From positions 124,001 through 188,000 of the forward strand of contig NZ_AWGE01000012.1 in assembly GCF_000495815.1 (NCBI RefSeq): a stretch of DNA of 64,000 bases, written 5' to 3'. The notes below the pieces were generated by a model. It saw only the letters and a list, made by a program, of their open reading frames with translations, made no database searches and was not told where the DNA came from. The position numbers and the translations under genes are program-made. This stretch comes from Asticcacaulis sp. AC466 (lineage in GTDB: Bacteria; Pseudomonadota; Alphaproteobacteria; Caulobacterales; Caulobacteraceae). Positions 1 to 10,566 of the stretch are shown one piece after another (the stretch's first letter is position 1; every line of letters begins with the position of its first letter).

Positions 1-1745
<1,745 letters not shown>

Positions 1746-1751
1746 TCTCGC

Positions 1752-2645
1752 CTATGCAGCGGATCGGGTTGCGACGATCAGCAGGCTTTGGCCGAACAGG
1801 CCTGTCTTTTCGACGAACAGATTCGGCAGCGGGTAAACCAGGTATCGTTTGGCCCATGTCAGTGCCTGTATCAATACGCGGGACAGGGCGTTGCGCCCCA
1901 GTCGCGCCCCCACGCTGCGCCGCCAGCCGAAGCTGATTGCCACGCCGTAGGGCGGTGGAGAACCAATATAGAGGACGTCGAAGCCGGCGTCTTCGAAAGT
2001 GCGCCTGAGGGTCTGGGTGGTGAATTGATTGACGTGTTCGGGGAAGATCAACGCCTTGGACCGAGGCCCCAGCCACATCCGCTCCAGGCTGTTGTAGTTC
2101 GGAACCCCGACGACGCAGGCTGCATTGTCTTTCAGCCGTGTCCGGGCCAGTTCGAGGAAGGCCTTGGGCTCGGTCAGATGCTCCAGAACATCGAACAGAC
2201 TGAGAAAACTCAGGCTGTTTTCGGCCATGGCGTTGAGGTCGCCATCCTGCATGGTCACGCCGAACACGCTCTGGGCGGCGGTGCGGGCCCGTGCGCTGAT
2301 CTCGATGCCAAGGGCGTCGAAGCCGAGCCGTTCCAATGCCTTGACCGTCGTCCCGTTGCCCGCGCCGAAATCCACCGCCTGGCCGTCTGTCAAAAGACGG
2401 GGAAACCGCGCCATGAACCGGCCAATGAGGGAGGTTTTGTCGGATACGACGCCTTCGTAATCTGACGGAGTATCCGAGGTGAGATCATATACCGGCGCGC
2501 TATTGTAGTAAGCGTTGAGATAGTCGGCGGTGGGGCGCGGCCACAAAAAAACGAATGCGCAGGTGTCGCACCGCCGCGTTTCATGGCCTTCCGGCAATGT
2601 GTACAGTTTGGTTGCCCTTTGCGAAGCGCATAACGGACAGACCAT
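1752..2645 (-). CDS. Class I SAM-dependent methyltransferase with N-terminal zinc ribbon
   Basis: About 297 residues. The N-terminus has a CPLC...CDTC pair typical of a small zinc ribbon, as in proteins that join a zinc ribbon to a Methyltransf_23 domain. The SAM-binding loop reads VDFGAGNGTTVKALE (about residues 90-105), followed by an LGIE acidic loop and the motif LFDVLEHLTEPKAFL. Such proteins often methylate sugars or small metabolites in envelope polysaccharide pathways, but the substrate cannot be read here. I chose the ATG at 2645 because GAGG lies five bases upstream; an in-frame GTG at 2651 is the alternative. It is convergent with ligA, and no glycan cluster adjoins it. Confidence 0.85.
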   Translation of the reverse strand: MVCPLCASQRATKLYTLPEGHETRRCDTCAFVFLWPRPTADYLNAYYNSAPVYDLTSDTPSDYEGVVSDKTSLIGRFMARFPRLLTDGQAVDFGAGNGTTVKALERLGFDALGIEISARARTAAQSVFGVTMQDGDLNAMAENSLSFLSLFDVLEHLTEPKAFLELARTRLKDNAACVVGVPNYNSLERMWLGPRSKALIFPEHVNQFTTQTLRRTFEDAGFDVLYIGSPPPYGVAISFGWRRSVGARLGRNALSRVLIQALTWAKRYLVYPLPNLFVEKTGLFGQSLLIVATRSAA

Positions 2646-2739
2646 GATCACCTCAAAACCTTTGGACAGACGACGGCGTCCACTACCCTAGAGGGAAGTC
2701 GCGGCAAAGGGAAACGTGATTTCGCGTGATGGCGGCTGG

Positions 2740-4569
2740 CTATAGCGGCGCACATACCTGGGCCAGCCAGTCGCGCACAGTGTCCGGGACGCGGGGACCG
2801 ACGAGTTCAAGCACCCGGGCGTGATACCCGTCCATGTAGGCGCGCTCCGCAGGCGTCAGCAGCGCAACATCGATGAGGCGGCGGTCGATCGGCGCCCAGG
2901 TCAGGTTTTCGAACCGGTACATAGGTCGCTCACCGCCCGCCGGCACCTTGGCCCTGGTGACGAATTGCAGGTTTTCGATGCGGATGCCGAAGTCGTTTTC
3001 CTTGTAATAGCCGGGCTCATTGGACACGATCATGCCGGCCTGCAAAGCGTACTTATTGAGCGCCTTGGAGATACGCTGCGGCCCTTCGTGCACCCCAAGA
3101 TAGACGCCGACGCCGTGGCCCGTGCCATGGTCGTAATCGAAGCCTTCGGCCCACAGGAACTGGCGCGCCAGGACATCGAGATGGGTTCCGGTGGTCCCGG
3201 CGGGAAATTTCACCGTGGCCAGCGCGATATGCCCCTTGAGCACAAGGGTGAACATGCGCCGGTGTTCGGCGGACGGTTCGCCAATGGCCATGGTACGGGT
3301 CACATCGGTGGTCCCGTCCATATATTGCGCGCCGGAATCGACGAGCAGCAGATTGCCCGGCGCGGTCCTGAGGTCGCTCTGCACGGTCACCTTATAATGG
3401 GGCAGGGCGCCGTGTGGCCCAAAGCCGGAAATGGTGTCGAAGCTGAGATCCTTGACGTCCCCAGCCGTTCGGCGAATCTCTTCCAGCTTTTGCGCCACCT
3501 CGATTTCCGTCGGCAGGGTCTCCTGGGCTTCGGTCGCCACCCAATGCAGGAAGGTGGACAGCAGCGCGCCGTCGCGAATGTGCGCGGCCTGGGTGCCGGC
3601 GATCTCGACGTCGTTCTTGCAGGCGCGCGGCAGCAGGCAGGGATCGTCAGCGGCGATCGGTGTCGCGCCGGCGGCCTTGATGGCTTCCAGCCAGTAGGCC
3701 GACGACAGGTTGGCGTCGATCAGCACGGCCTGGCCAGCAAAGGCCGTCAGGCGTTCGGTCACATCCTGCGGCCCGGCGACGCTGACTTCGTTACCCAGCC
3801 ATTCCAGCAGGCCGTCGCTGATCTTGGCAGGCTCTATGAACAGCTCGGCGGTGCCGTCGGCCTTGAGTATGGCCTGGCCGAGCGGCAGCGGCGAGCGGAT
3901 GACATCGCCGCCCCGGATATTGAACAGCCAGGCCAGCGACGACGGCGCGGTGATCAGGGCGGCGGCGGCGTTGCTGCTTTTCAAGCCGTTGGCCAGATGC
4001 CGGCGCTTATCCGCCGAAGCGACGCCGGAAAATTCAAGGGGCTGCGGCACGATCAAGGCCATGGGCTGGGCGGGACGCTCAGGCCCCCAGGCCAGGTCGA
4101 TCGGGTTGGGCGACACGGACTTCAGGATGACGCCCGCGCCAACGGCAGCGCTTTCCAGCGTGGCCAGGCTTGACGGGCTGATCAGGGCGGCATCGTAACC
4201 GATGACGGTCCCCTTGGCGGCGCCGGCCACGGTATCGGCCAGGGACGTGGCGTGGAAGTCCTGGACCTCGAAGACCGAGCGGTCGGTCTGCTCGCGCGAT
4301 TGCAAGGTGTAGCGGCCGTCGGCGAACAGAATGGCGCGGTCGAGAAAGATGATCGCCGCCCCGGCCGAGCCGGTGAAGCCGGATACCCACGCCAGGCGCT
4401 CATTGGCGTCAGGCAGGTATTCGTTCTGATGCTCGTCCTCGTGCGGCACGATAAAGCCGTCCAGGCCGAGCTTACGCATTTCCGCCCGCAACGCCGCGAC
4501 ATGTGTCACGCCCTGCGATGGCTGGGTGGTGACATCGAAATGCTGGAAGTGCGCGGTATCGGCGGTCAT
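2740..4569 (-). CDS. Xaa-Pro aminopeptidase, M24B family (aminopeptidase P)
   Basis: The 609-residue protein should remove an N-terminal residue preceding proline, using a dinuclear metal centre. Two creatinase-like N-terminal domains precede the pita-bread M24 domain. Metal ligands are visible: two aspartates in LLVDSGAQYMDGTTDVTRT (about residues 408 and 419), a histidine in HGTGHGVGVYLGVHEGP (about 483), and glutamates in NEPGYY (about 518) and RIENL (about 531). The length fits the long three-domain aminopeptidase P form (about 600 residues) rather than the 440-residue PepP. No signal peptide is seen, so it is probably cytosolic. It is followed by a separate gene on the same strand, prmA lying further downstream on the opposite side of its promoter region. 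Confidence 0.93.
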   Translation of the reverse strand: MTADTAHFQHFDVTTQPSQGVTHVAALRAEMRKLGLDGFIVPHEDEHQNEYLPDANERLAWVSGFTGSAGAAIIFLDRAILFADGRYTLQSREQTDRSVFEVQDFHATSLADTVAGAAKGTVIGYDAALISPSSLATLESAAVGAGVILKSVSPNPIDLAWGPERPAQPMALIVPQPLEFSGVASADKRRHLANGLKSSNAAAALITAPSSLAWLFNIRGGDVIRSPLPLGQAILKADGTAELFIEPAKISDGLLEWLGNEVSVAGPQDVTERLTAFAGQAVLIDANLSSAYWLEAIKAAGATPIAADDPCLLPRACKNDVEIAGTQAAHIRDGALLSTFLHWVATEAQETLPTEIEVAQKLEEIRRTAGDVKDLSFDTISGFGPHGALPHYKVTVQSDLRTAPGNLLLVDSGAQYMDGTTDVTRTMAIGEPSAEHRRMFTLVLKGHIALATVKFPAGTTGTHLDVLARQFLWAEGFDYDHGTGHGVGVYLGVHEGPQRISKALNKYALQAGMIVSNEPGYYKENDFGIRIENLQFVTRAKVPAGGERPMYRFENLTWAPIDRRLIDVALLTPAERAYMDGYHARVLELVGPRVPDTVRDWLAQVCAPL

Positions 4570-4741
4570 GGTCGAACTCGGAAATAGGGAATGTTTCGGA
4601 CGCTACTATAGGCGCAGGACATGGGGTTTCAATGGCCATCCGAGACAGCCACTGAAATCCAAAGGTCGGAGGGCCTTTGGCAAGGCCGACTGGCCGCCGC
4701 GCACGTTTGCGCGTAAGCCATGCGGCGTCTGAGCTCTATAA

Positions 4742-4769
4742 ATGCAAAAAATCCTTAGACTTTTTGCAT
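4742..4769 (-). terminator. Hairpin terminator overlapping the prmA stop codon
   Basis: ATGCAAAAA and TTTTTGCAT form an inverted repeat around a short loop. Read on the minus strand, the left arm is the last codons of prmA (M-Q-K), the stop lies in the loop, and the right arm is T-rich. The gene's 3' end and its intrinsic terminator are therefore the same bases. Confidence 0.6.
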
Positions 4770-5621
4770 AACGAGGGTGCACCAGGCATCGCGGTGGATG
4801 CGGCGAACGGTGCGGAAGCCCTTGCTGAGATAGGCCGCCTTGACGAAGCGCTCTTGGGTGCGCAGCAGGCCGGACAGGATGACCAGGCCCTGGGGCTTCA
4901 GAGCGCCGCGAATGGCCATGGACAAACCGACGAGCGGGCGGGCCAGGATGTTGGCGAACACGAGGTCATAGGGCGCGTCTTGGCGCACCAGACGATGGTC
5001 CAGCCCGTTGGCGTAGACGAAGCGGGCATTGGCCTTGTTCAGGGTCGCGTTTTCGTTCGAAATACGGACGCTGACCGGATCGATGTCCGTGCCGACCGCG
5101 ATGCGGGTGCCGGTCTTGGCGGCGGCGATGGCCAGCACGCCCGTGCCGGCGCCGACATCGAGAACGCGGTTGAAGCGCTTGGATTTCAGCAGGTCGCTAT
5201 AGGCGATCAGGCAGCCGACCGTGGTGCCGTGATGGCCGGTGCCGAAGGCCGCGCCGGCTTCGATGCGCAGGTTCACGGTATTGTCGGGCGCCTTGCCGCG
5301 ATCGTGGATGCCATAGACGAAGAAGCGCCCGGCGCGCACGGGCGGCAGGCCGGACAGGGCCATGGCCAGCCAGTCGGCGTCGGCCAGTTGATCAACCGTG
5401 ACGGTGAGCTCCGGATAGCCGTTCAGGACCTCTTGCAGGCGCAGGTCTTCTTCCTCGGTTGTGGGGAAGGCATCGATGCGCCAGACGTCGTGGTCTTCGT
5501 CTTCTTCGAGGATGGAATAGGTCGTTCCTTCCAGCACGTCATCCGCGTCAATGGCCTCTGCGGCGGTTTCGGAAATCTTGCGCGGGCCACGGGCGATAAT
5601 CTGTTGCGGATTGTAGGTCAT
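4755..5621 (-). CDS. prmA: Ribosomal protein L11 methyltransferase
   Basis: PrmA trimethylates ribosomal protein L11 with SAM. The 288-residue length is normal. An N-terminal substrate-recognition region is followed by the family-typical segment [16 protein letters not shown] and the SAM motif [33 protein letters not shown]. The motif [15 protein letters not shown] is the family's N-I-L-A-(R/N)-P-L catalytic loop. The start ATG at 5621 has only a weak purine stretch upstream. In many alphaproteobacteria prmA sits beside an M24 aminopeptidase gene, as here (from memory). Confidence 0.95.
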   Translation of the reverse strand: MTYNPQQIIARGPRKISETAAEAIDADDVLEGTTYSILEEDEDHDVWRIDAFPTTEEEDLRLQEVLNGYPELTVTVDQLADADWLAMALSGLPPVRAGRFFVYGIHDRGKAPDNTVNLRIEAGAAFGTGHHGTTVGCLIAYSDLLKSKRFNRVLDVGAGTGVLAIAAAKTGTRIAVGTDIDPVSVRISNENATLNKANARFVYANGLDHRLVRQDAPYDLVFANILARPLVGLSMAIRGALKPQGLVILSGLLRTQERFVKAAYLSKGFRTVRRIHRDAWCTLVMQKV

Positions 5622-5753
5622 GATCTCTATACTGGATAAGGGATACGTAATTGATATTGGCTACCGATTCGGGTAGTTTCATATTTTTCAGGGCAAATCC
5701 GCGGTCATTCCACGATATTTGGCGCGCTGATAATGGGCACTTAAGGACAGACG

Positions 5754-6527
5754 ATGGCGAGAGCTACCACAAAATCAAATTCAGGCGATAAAAAAACCGC
5801 AGCTTCGGAAATTCCGGCGGATGCGGGCGTGAAGAAGACTTTGTCACGTAAGGCTCCGGCGGCCGCGCCCGAGAAGGCTGCGACCGCAGTCAAGGCAGCC
5901 CCGGCCAAGGCAGCCGCCGCAACGAAAACAGCCGCCAAATCGACCGCTGCCGCCGCTAAGGCTGCGCCGAAGAAGGCCACCACGGCGTCCAAGGCGCTTG
6001 TGAACGATGTCAAGCCGGCTGTGCTGGAAGCCACCACCAAGGTCAAAAAGGCGCCCGCCAAGGCCGCCGCTGCTGTCAAGACTGCCGCGAAGCCGGCGGC
6101 CACAGCGGCAAAATCCACGGCGAAAACAGTCGGCAAGCTGCCCGCCAAGGCCGTGACCGCCGCCAAGGTTTCGGCCAAGCCGGCCGCCAGGAAGACAGCG
6201 GACAAGGTCGCCGAGGCGCTCGACACCGCCAAAGAAAAGATTGAGGAGGCCAAGGACCTGGCCGCCGACAAGATCGCCGATCTGAAGGCCGCCGCCGAAC
6301 CGGCGCTCAAGGAGGCCGGCATCAAGGCTGAGGCCGCCATCGACGCCGCTAAGGACAAGATCGACGACGCCGTTAAGGCCGCCCAGCCCGTGATGGAAGA
6401 TGTCGGCAAAAAGGTCGATGATTTTTCGAGCAGCATCGTTGACAGGGCGCACGAAGTCACCGGCAAGGCCGCCGAAGCGACCAAAAAGAAGCCCGGTTTC
6501 TGGGCTCGCCTGTTCGGCGCCAAGTAA
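5754..6527 (+). CDS. Alanine/lysine-rich histone H1-like protein
   Basis: The 257 residues are dominated by alanine and lysine in irregular KAAxKAA, APAKAA and AAKSTA repeats up to about residue 150. The second half is more acidic and helical (AKEKIEEAKDLAADKIADLKAAAEP), and the tail is aromatic and basic (KKPGFWARLFGAK). The first half resembles bacterial histone H1-like nucleoid proteins; the second resembles amphipathic repeat or phasin-like helices. DNA or polyphosphate association is an inference. AAGGA lies just upstream of the ATG. A strong terminator follows the stop, so it looks monocistronic. The apparent long minus-strand frame over the same bases is an artefact of the GCC/AAG codon pattern. 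Confidence 0.75.
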   Translation: MARATTKSNSGDKKTAASEIPADAGVKKTLSRKAPAAAPEKAATAVKAAPAKAAAATKTAAKSTAAAAKAAPKKATTASKALVNDVKPAVLEATTKVKKAPAKAAAAVKTAAKPAATAAKSTAKTVGKLPAKAVTAAKVSAKPAARKTADKVAEALDTAKEKIEEAKDLAADKIADLKAAAEPALKEAGIKAEAAIDAAKDKIDDAVKAAQPVMEDVGKKVDDFSSSIVDRAHEVTGKAAEATKKKPGFWARLFGAK

Positions 6528-6552
6528 GACCTTTAAGTTCATACAGTATAAG

Positions 6553-6589
6553 GAAACCCCGTTGGTACGCGCCGACGGGGTTTCTTTTT
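6553..6589 (+). terminator. Rho-independent terminator of the H1-like gene
   Basis: GAAACCCCGT (6553-6562) pairs with ACGGGGTTTC (6575-6584), followed by five T residues. Confidence 0.9.
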
Positions 6590-6614
6590 GTTCGCGCGGG
6601 GCTATAAGCGGCCC

Positions 6615-8489
6615 ATGGCCCTGCTCGACAGACTTTATGCACGCTTCGAACGGATTATAGATCCGTTCGGGACCAATGGCGACATCGTACCGCCCGATCG
6701 CCTGCTGCCGTTCTACTGGAATTTCCTGCGCCAGGTCTGGCCGCTGTTTGTCGCTCTGCTGGTGGCGGGGTTTCTGTTCACCATCACCGAAGTCGCTGTA
6801 TTTCGTTATCTGTCGGAAATCATCGACTACCTGACCCATACGCGCCCGGCTGACCTGTGGCACGCACACGGTTCCGATTTCATCCGCATGGCGCTGGTGC
6901 TTGGCATTGCCTGGCCTTTGCTTGGTTTCATCCATTCCCTGCTGCTGCGTCAGGCGGTAACGAGCAACTTCCCCAACCTCATCCGCTGGCAATCGCACCG
7001 CCACGTCGTTCGCCAGTCGATAGCCTATTTCACCAACGATTTCGCCGGGCGGGTCGCGTCGAAAGTGGTCGATACGGCATCGGCCCTGCGCAATACCCTG
7101 ACCACCCTGTGCGACACACTTTTGTACGTCGTCATCTATTTCGGTAGCGCCATCGTCCTATTCTTCCAGGCCGATTACCGCCTTATCCTGCCCCTTCTGG
7201 TGTGGAGCGCGGCCTATGTCGCCATCTGCCTATGGTTCGTGCCGCGGCTGGCCAAGGCGGCGGACGAGGGCGCGGAGGCGCGGTCGGCCCTGGTTGGTCG
7301 TATCGTCGACACCTATACCAATATCCAGACCGTCAAGCTGTTCGCCAGCACCCAACACGAAGACAAATATGTCCGTGAGGGGCTGGCAACCAACAGCCGC
7401 AAATGGCAGGTCCAGGAACGCCTGGTCACCGGACTTGATACCACGACCAGCTTCCTCAACTCTGCCCTGCTGCTCAGCATGGGGGCTTTGGCCATCTGGT
7501 TGTGGACGCGGGGCGACATTACGGTCGGCGCCATTGCCCTGGTCGGGGCCCTGACCCAACGGCTACTCAATATGTCGAGCTGGGTGATGTTCCAGGTGAC
7601 CAGCCTGTTCGAAAACATTGGCTCGGTGCAGAACGGCATGGAAACCATCGCCCGGCCGCATACGGTCGTCGATAGCGACGATGCGCCCGCCTTGACCGTC
7701 CGTGCGGGGGAAATCCGCTTCGACCATGTCAGCTTCGACTACGGCATCACGAAGAGCGACAGCGACACCCATAAACCGGCCATCCAGAATTTCGACCTGA
7801 CCATCCGTCCGGGTGAAAAGATCGGTCTGGTTGGCCCCTCCGGCGCCGGAAAATCGACCCTCGTCAATCTGTTCCTGCGCCTGTACGATCTGACGTCCGG
7901 ACGTATTCTGATCGACGGTCAGGATATCGCCGCCGTCAACCAGGAATCCTTGCGTGCCCACATCGCCATGGTGACGCAGGATACGTCTCTGCTGCACCGG
8001 TCGATCCGCGATAATATCGCCTATGGCTCATCTTGGGCCACGGAGGCGGACATCGCCCAAGCGGCCGAACGCGCCCATGCGGCGGGCTTCATTCCCGGCC
8101 TGACCGACAGCCAGGGGCGGACCGGCTATGACGCCCACGTCGGCGAACGCGGCGTCAAGCTGTCGGGCGGTCAACGCCAACGCATTGCCATCGCCCGCGT
8201 GCTGCTCAAGAACGCGCCCATCCTGGTTCTGGATGAGGCGACCTCGGCGCTCGATTCCGAAGTCGAGGCTGCCATTCAGGATAGCCTGCTCGATCTCATG
8301 CGCGGCAAGACGGTGATCGCCATCGCGCACCGGCTATCGACCATCGCCCGCATGGACCGGCTGGTGGTGGTTGAGGGCGGGCGGATTATCGAGGTCGGCA
8401 GCCATGAGGATCTGATCGCCCGGGGCGGGCTCTACGCCCGGCTGTGGGCCCGCCAGACGGGCGGATTCCTGGCTGAGACGGTGGCGTGA
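6615..8489 (+). CDS. ABC transporter, fused permease and ATP-binding half-transporter
   Basis: The 624-residue inner-membrane protein has an N-terminal six-helix exporter domain (about residues 25-330) and a C-terminal ATPase. The ATPase shows Walker A GPSGAGKST, Q-loop MVTQDTSLLHRSI, signature LSGGQRQRIAIAR, Walker B ILVLDEATSALD and the switch histidine in AIAHRLS. This is the MsbA/ATM1-like B-family exporter architecture, and it should act as a homodimer. The substrate is not readable. I place the start at the ATG at 6615; a TTG at 6588 lies inside the preceding terminator and is unlikely. fumC follows after about 100 bp. Confidence 0.92.
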   Translation: MALLDRLYARFERIIDPFGTNGDIVPPDRLLPFYWNFLRQVWPLFVALLVAGFLFTITEVAVFRYLSEIIDYLTHTRPADLWHAHGSDFIRMALVLGIAWPLLGFIHSLLLRQAVTSNFPNLIRWQSHRHVVRQSIAYFTNDFAGRVASKVVDTASALRNTLTTLCDTLLYVVIYFGSAIVLFFQADYRLILPLLVWSAAYVAICLWFVPRLAKAADEGAEARSALVGRIVDTYTNIQTVKLFASTQHEDKYVREGLATNSRKWQVQERLVTGLDTTTSFLNSALLLSMGALAIWLWTRGDITVGAIALVGALTQRLLNMSSWVMFQVTSLFENIGSVQNGMETIARPHTVVDSDDAPALTVRAGEIRFDHVSFDYGITKSDSDTHKPAIQNFDLTIRPGEKIGLVGPSGAGKSTLVNLFLRLYDLTSGRILIDGQDIAAVNQESLRAHIAMVTQDTSLLHRSIRDNIAYGSSWATEADIAQAAERAHAAGFIPGLTDSQGRTGYDAHVGERGVKLSGGQRQRIAIARVLLKNAPILVLDEATSALDSEVEAAIQDSLLDLMRGKTVIAIAHRLSTIARMDRLVVVEGGRIIEVGSHEDLIARGGLYARLWARQTGGFLAETVA

Positions 8490-8582
8490 CGCTGCGTCAC
8501 GGGCAAAAATACGCTCTGGGCGGATAAAGTCATTGCGCTTTCAGGCCTGTGGACATAACGAAGACGCGCAAGTTTTATGGTG

Positions 8583-8589
8583 AGGAGGG
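8583..8589 (+). promoter_or_regulatory. Strong ribosome binding site upstream of the extended fumC start
   Basis: AGGAGGG lies four bases before the ATG at 8594. That ATG opens a frame running without a stop into FumC, 51 codons upstream of the family-typical start. The site at the conventional start (GGAG at 8734-8737, nine bases before ATG 8747) is weaker. Confidence 0.6.
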
Positions 8590-8593
8590 CGTT

Positions 8594-10144
8594 ATGGGCC
8601 TGTTGGACTGGCTGTCGGGATCGAAAAAGAAACGTCGCATCACGGCCACCGATTTCACCGTCCAGACAGAACCGCCCGTAACGACCGAGCTGACCCCGCC
8701 GCGGTCCGGCCCTTCCGATCCCATTCTTCCCCCGGAGACCCCAAAGATGACCACCAAGACCACACGCACCGAAACCGATACCTTTGGCCCGATCGAGGTC
8801 GATAACTCGAAATACTGGGGCGCCCAGGCGCAGCGCTCGCTCGGCAATTTCAAGATCGGCTGGGAAAAGCAGCCCCTGCCCATCGTGCGGGCTTTGGGCA
8901 TTGTCAAGCGCGCCGCCGCCGAAACCAATATGGCGCTGGGCAAGCTCGACCCCACCATCGGCAACGCCATCATACAGGCCGCCAACGAAGTGATTGAAGG
9001 CAAGCTCGACGATCATTTCCCGTTGGTCGTGTGGCAAACCGGCTCAGGCACGCAATCGAACATGAACGCCAACGAGGTCATTTCCAACCGCGCCATCGAA
9101 ATTCTGGGCGGCGAAAAGGGCACGAAAAAGCCGGTTCACCCGAACGATCACGTCAACATGTCGCAATCGTCGAACGACACCTATCCGACGGCCATGCATG
9201 TCGCCTGCGCCGAAGAAATCGTTCACCGCCTGCTGCCCGCCCTGCAAACCCTGCGCAATGCCCTCAACGACAAGGCCGAAGCGTGGAAGGCCATCATCAA
9301 GATCGGCCGCACCCATACCCAGGACGCCACGCCGCTGACCCTGGGCCAGGAGTTTTCGGGCTATACCCAGCAATTGACCAACGGCATCGAGCGTATTCAG
9401 CAGACCCTGCCTAAGCTGATGCAACTGGCTCAGGGCGGCACCGCCGTCGGCACCGGCCTCAATGCCCCGATCGGTTTTGCCGAAGGCGTGGCGGAAAAGA
9501 TCGCCGCGATCACCGGCATGGGCTTCACCACGGCGCCGAACAAGTTCGAAGCCCTGGCCGCCCACGATGCCATGGTATTCAGCCACGGCGCCATCAACAC
9601 GGTGGCCGCATCGTTGTTCAAGATCGCCAACGACATCCGCTTCCTCGGTTCAGGTCCGCGCTCCGGCCTGGGTGAACTGGCCCTGCCGGAAAACGAGCCG
9701 GGCTCGTCCATCATGCCGGGCAAGGTCAATCCGACCCAGTGCGAAGCCATGACGCAGGTCTGCGTGCAAGTCTTCGGCAACCACGCCGCCTTGACCTTCG
9801 CCGGCAGCCAGGGCCATTTCGAATTGAACGTCTTCAATCCGGTCATGGCCTATAACTTCCTGCAAAGCGTGCGCCTGATGGCGGACGCGGCTGTGTCCTT
9901 CACCGACAACTGCGTGACGGGCATCGAGCCGCGCCTCGACAATATCAAGCGTGGCCTGGAAAATTCGCTGATGCTGGTCACCGCGCTCAATGGCCGCCTC
10001 GGCTACGACGCCTGCGCCAAGATCGCCAAGACCGCTCACAAGAACGGCACGACCCTGCGTGAGGAAGCCGTCGGTGGCGGCTATCTGACCAATGAGGAGT
10101 TCGACCAGTTCGTACGTCCGGAAAACATGGTCCATCCGGGCTAG
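8594..10144 (+). CDS. fumC: Fumarate hydratase class II with 51-residue N-terminal extension
   Basis: FumC interconverts fumarate and malate in the TCA cycle as a metal-free tetramer. From the ATG at 8747 the protein is 465 residues, the usual length, starting [18 protein letters not shown]. It carries [30 protein letters not shown] and the family signature [16 protein letters not shown] (about residue 320 of that form). However, the frame is open upstream to ATG 8594, which has the better ribosome binding site. This adds [15 protein letters not shown] and a proline-rich linker ending PPETPK. Either one long protein or two isoforms are made. A terminator-like repeat begins at the stop codon. 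Confidence 0.95.
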   Translation: MGLLDWLSGSKKKRRITATDFTVQTEPPVTTELTPPRSGPSDPILPPETPKMTTKTTRTETDTFGPIEVDNSKYWGAQAQRSLGNFKIGWEKQPLPIVRALGIVKRAAAETNMALGKLDPTIGNAIIQAANEVIEGKLDDHFPLVVWQTGSGTQSNMNANEVISNRAIEILGGEKGTKKPVHPNDHVNMSQSSNDTYPTAMHVACAEEIVHRLLPALQTLRNALNDKAEAWKAIIKIGRTHTQDATPLTLGQEFSGYTQQLTNGIERIQQTLPKLMQLAQGGTAVGTGLNAPIGFAEGVAEKIAAITGMGFTTAPNKFEALAAHDAMVFSHGAINTVAASLFKIANDIRFLGSGPRSGLGELALPENEPGSSIMPGKVNPTQCEAMTQVCVQVFGNHAALTFAGSQGHFELNVFNPVMAYNFLQSVRLMADAAVSFTDNCVTGIEPRLDNIKRGLENSLMLVTALNGRLGYDACAKIAKTAHKNGTTLREEAVGGGYLTNEEFDQFVRPENMVHPG

Positions 10145-10191
10145 AGCCTCATGCCGAAAAGTGGCCCCCACTTTTCGGAAAAACATGAGGC
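10143..10191. repeat. Nested palindromic repeat at the fumC stop codon (simple form)
   Basis: The outer arms are GCCTCATG (10146-10153) and CATGAGGC (10184-10191). The inner arms are CCGAAAAGTGG (10154-10164) and CCACTTTTCGG (10168-10178). The fumC stop TAG at 10142-10144 overlaps its first bases. The inner CCGAAAAGTG/CACTTTTCGG arms are shared with the longer repeats at 16013, 27885 and 37904. The repeat lies between convergent genes. Confidence 0.8.
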
Positions 10192-10275
10192 GTTACACAA
10201 AATGAGAGCCATTAGGCGACGCAACTGAGCCGACAAATGCTTTAATTGGCACGCCGGCAACAAGACAAAGAAATA

Positions 10276-10310
10276 GGCGCGGGAGCCAAGCTCTCCGCGC
10301 CTTATTTTTT
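10276..10310 (+). terminator. Terminator between fumC and the tiny-protein cluster
   Basis: The near-perfect stem GGCGCGGGAG / CTCTCCGCGCC is followed by TTATTTTTT. The opposite strand has a weaker T-rich tail, so it may serve both converging units. Confidence 0.7.
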
Positions 10311-10330
10311 ACGCGTGTACGAGACAGGTG

Positions 10331-10408
10331 TCAGAGCGTGACGAGGGCCACGACCATGAAGAGCGTGAAGGCGGCAAGCGCGGTGGCGGTTTGAATCTGG
10401 AGGGTCAT
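10331..10408 (-). CDS. Tiny single-helix membrane protein, 25 residues (copy 1 of 3)
   Basis: The ATG at 10408 runs to TGA at 10331. The peptide begins MTLQIQTATALAAFT and ends LFMVVALVTL. Apart from a few N-terminal polar residues it is a single hydrophobic helix. It aligns with its two upstream neighbours: all begin MT, have an Ala-rich middle and end in (L/I)FM(V/L)V/I.L.T. Three separate in-frame copies with the same start dipeptide and length argue for real genes. It is last in the presumed operon. The function is unknown. Single-helix micropeptides often act as subunits or regulators of membrane complexes, but nothing here points to a partner. Confidence 0.65.
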   Translation of the reverse strand: MTLQIQTATALAAFTLFMVVALVTL

Positions 10409-10436
10409 TGTGTGAAGCCTTTTTAAGAGGTGCGGA

Positions 10437-10529
10437 TTACATGCCGACGGTGACGAGAGAGACCAGCATGAAAATGGTCAGGCCGAATAGGGCGGCAACG
10501 GTGGCGATCGGAGCGATGGATTGAGTCAT
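10437..10529 (-). CDS. Tiny single-helix membrane protein, 30 residues (copy 2 of 3)
   Basis: The ATG at 10529 is preceded by AAAGGACATCTGAA, an acceptable ribosome binding site. The peptide starts MTQSIAPIATVAALFG and ends with a hydrophobic IFMLVSLVTVGM. The C-terminal TVGM is identical to copy 3, and the LF.L.IFM core is shared with both neighbours. The gap to copy 1 is 28 bp and to copy 3 is 37 bp, consistent with one transcript in which each gene has its own ribosome binding site. The predicted topology is one transmembrane helix. No known family is recognised. Confidence 0.68.
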   Translation of the reverse strand: MTQSIAPIATVAALFGLTIFMLVSLVTVGM

Positions 10530-10566
10530 TTCAGATGTCCTTTTCTTGGGTTGATGCGGTATTAAA

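Noticed and set aside
2821-4173. 450-codon plus-strand frame opposite aminopeptidase P
   Set aside because: The minus strand has complete M24 metal-site motifs; the plus frame is compositionally a shadow.
5741-6523. Long minus-strand frame opposite the Ala/Lys-rich gene
   Set aside because: It is the shadow of GCC/AAG repeats on the other strand and predicts a low-complexity Ser/Ala/Leu/Val protein; the plus frame has a ribosome binding site and a terminator.
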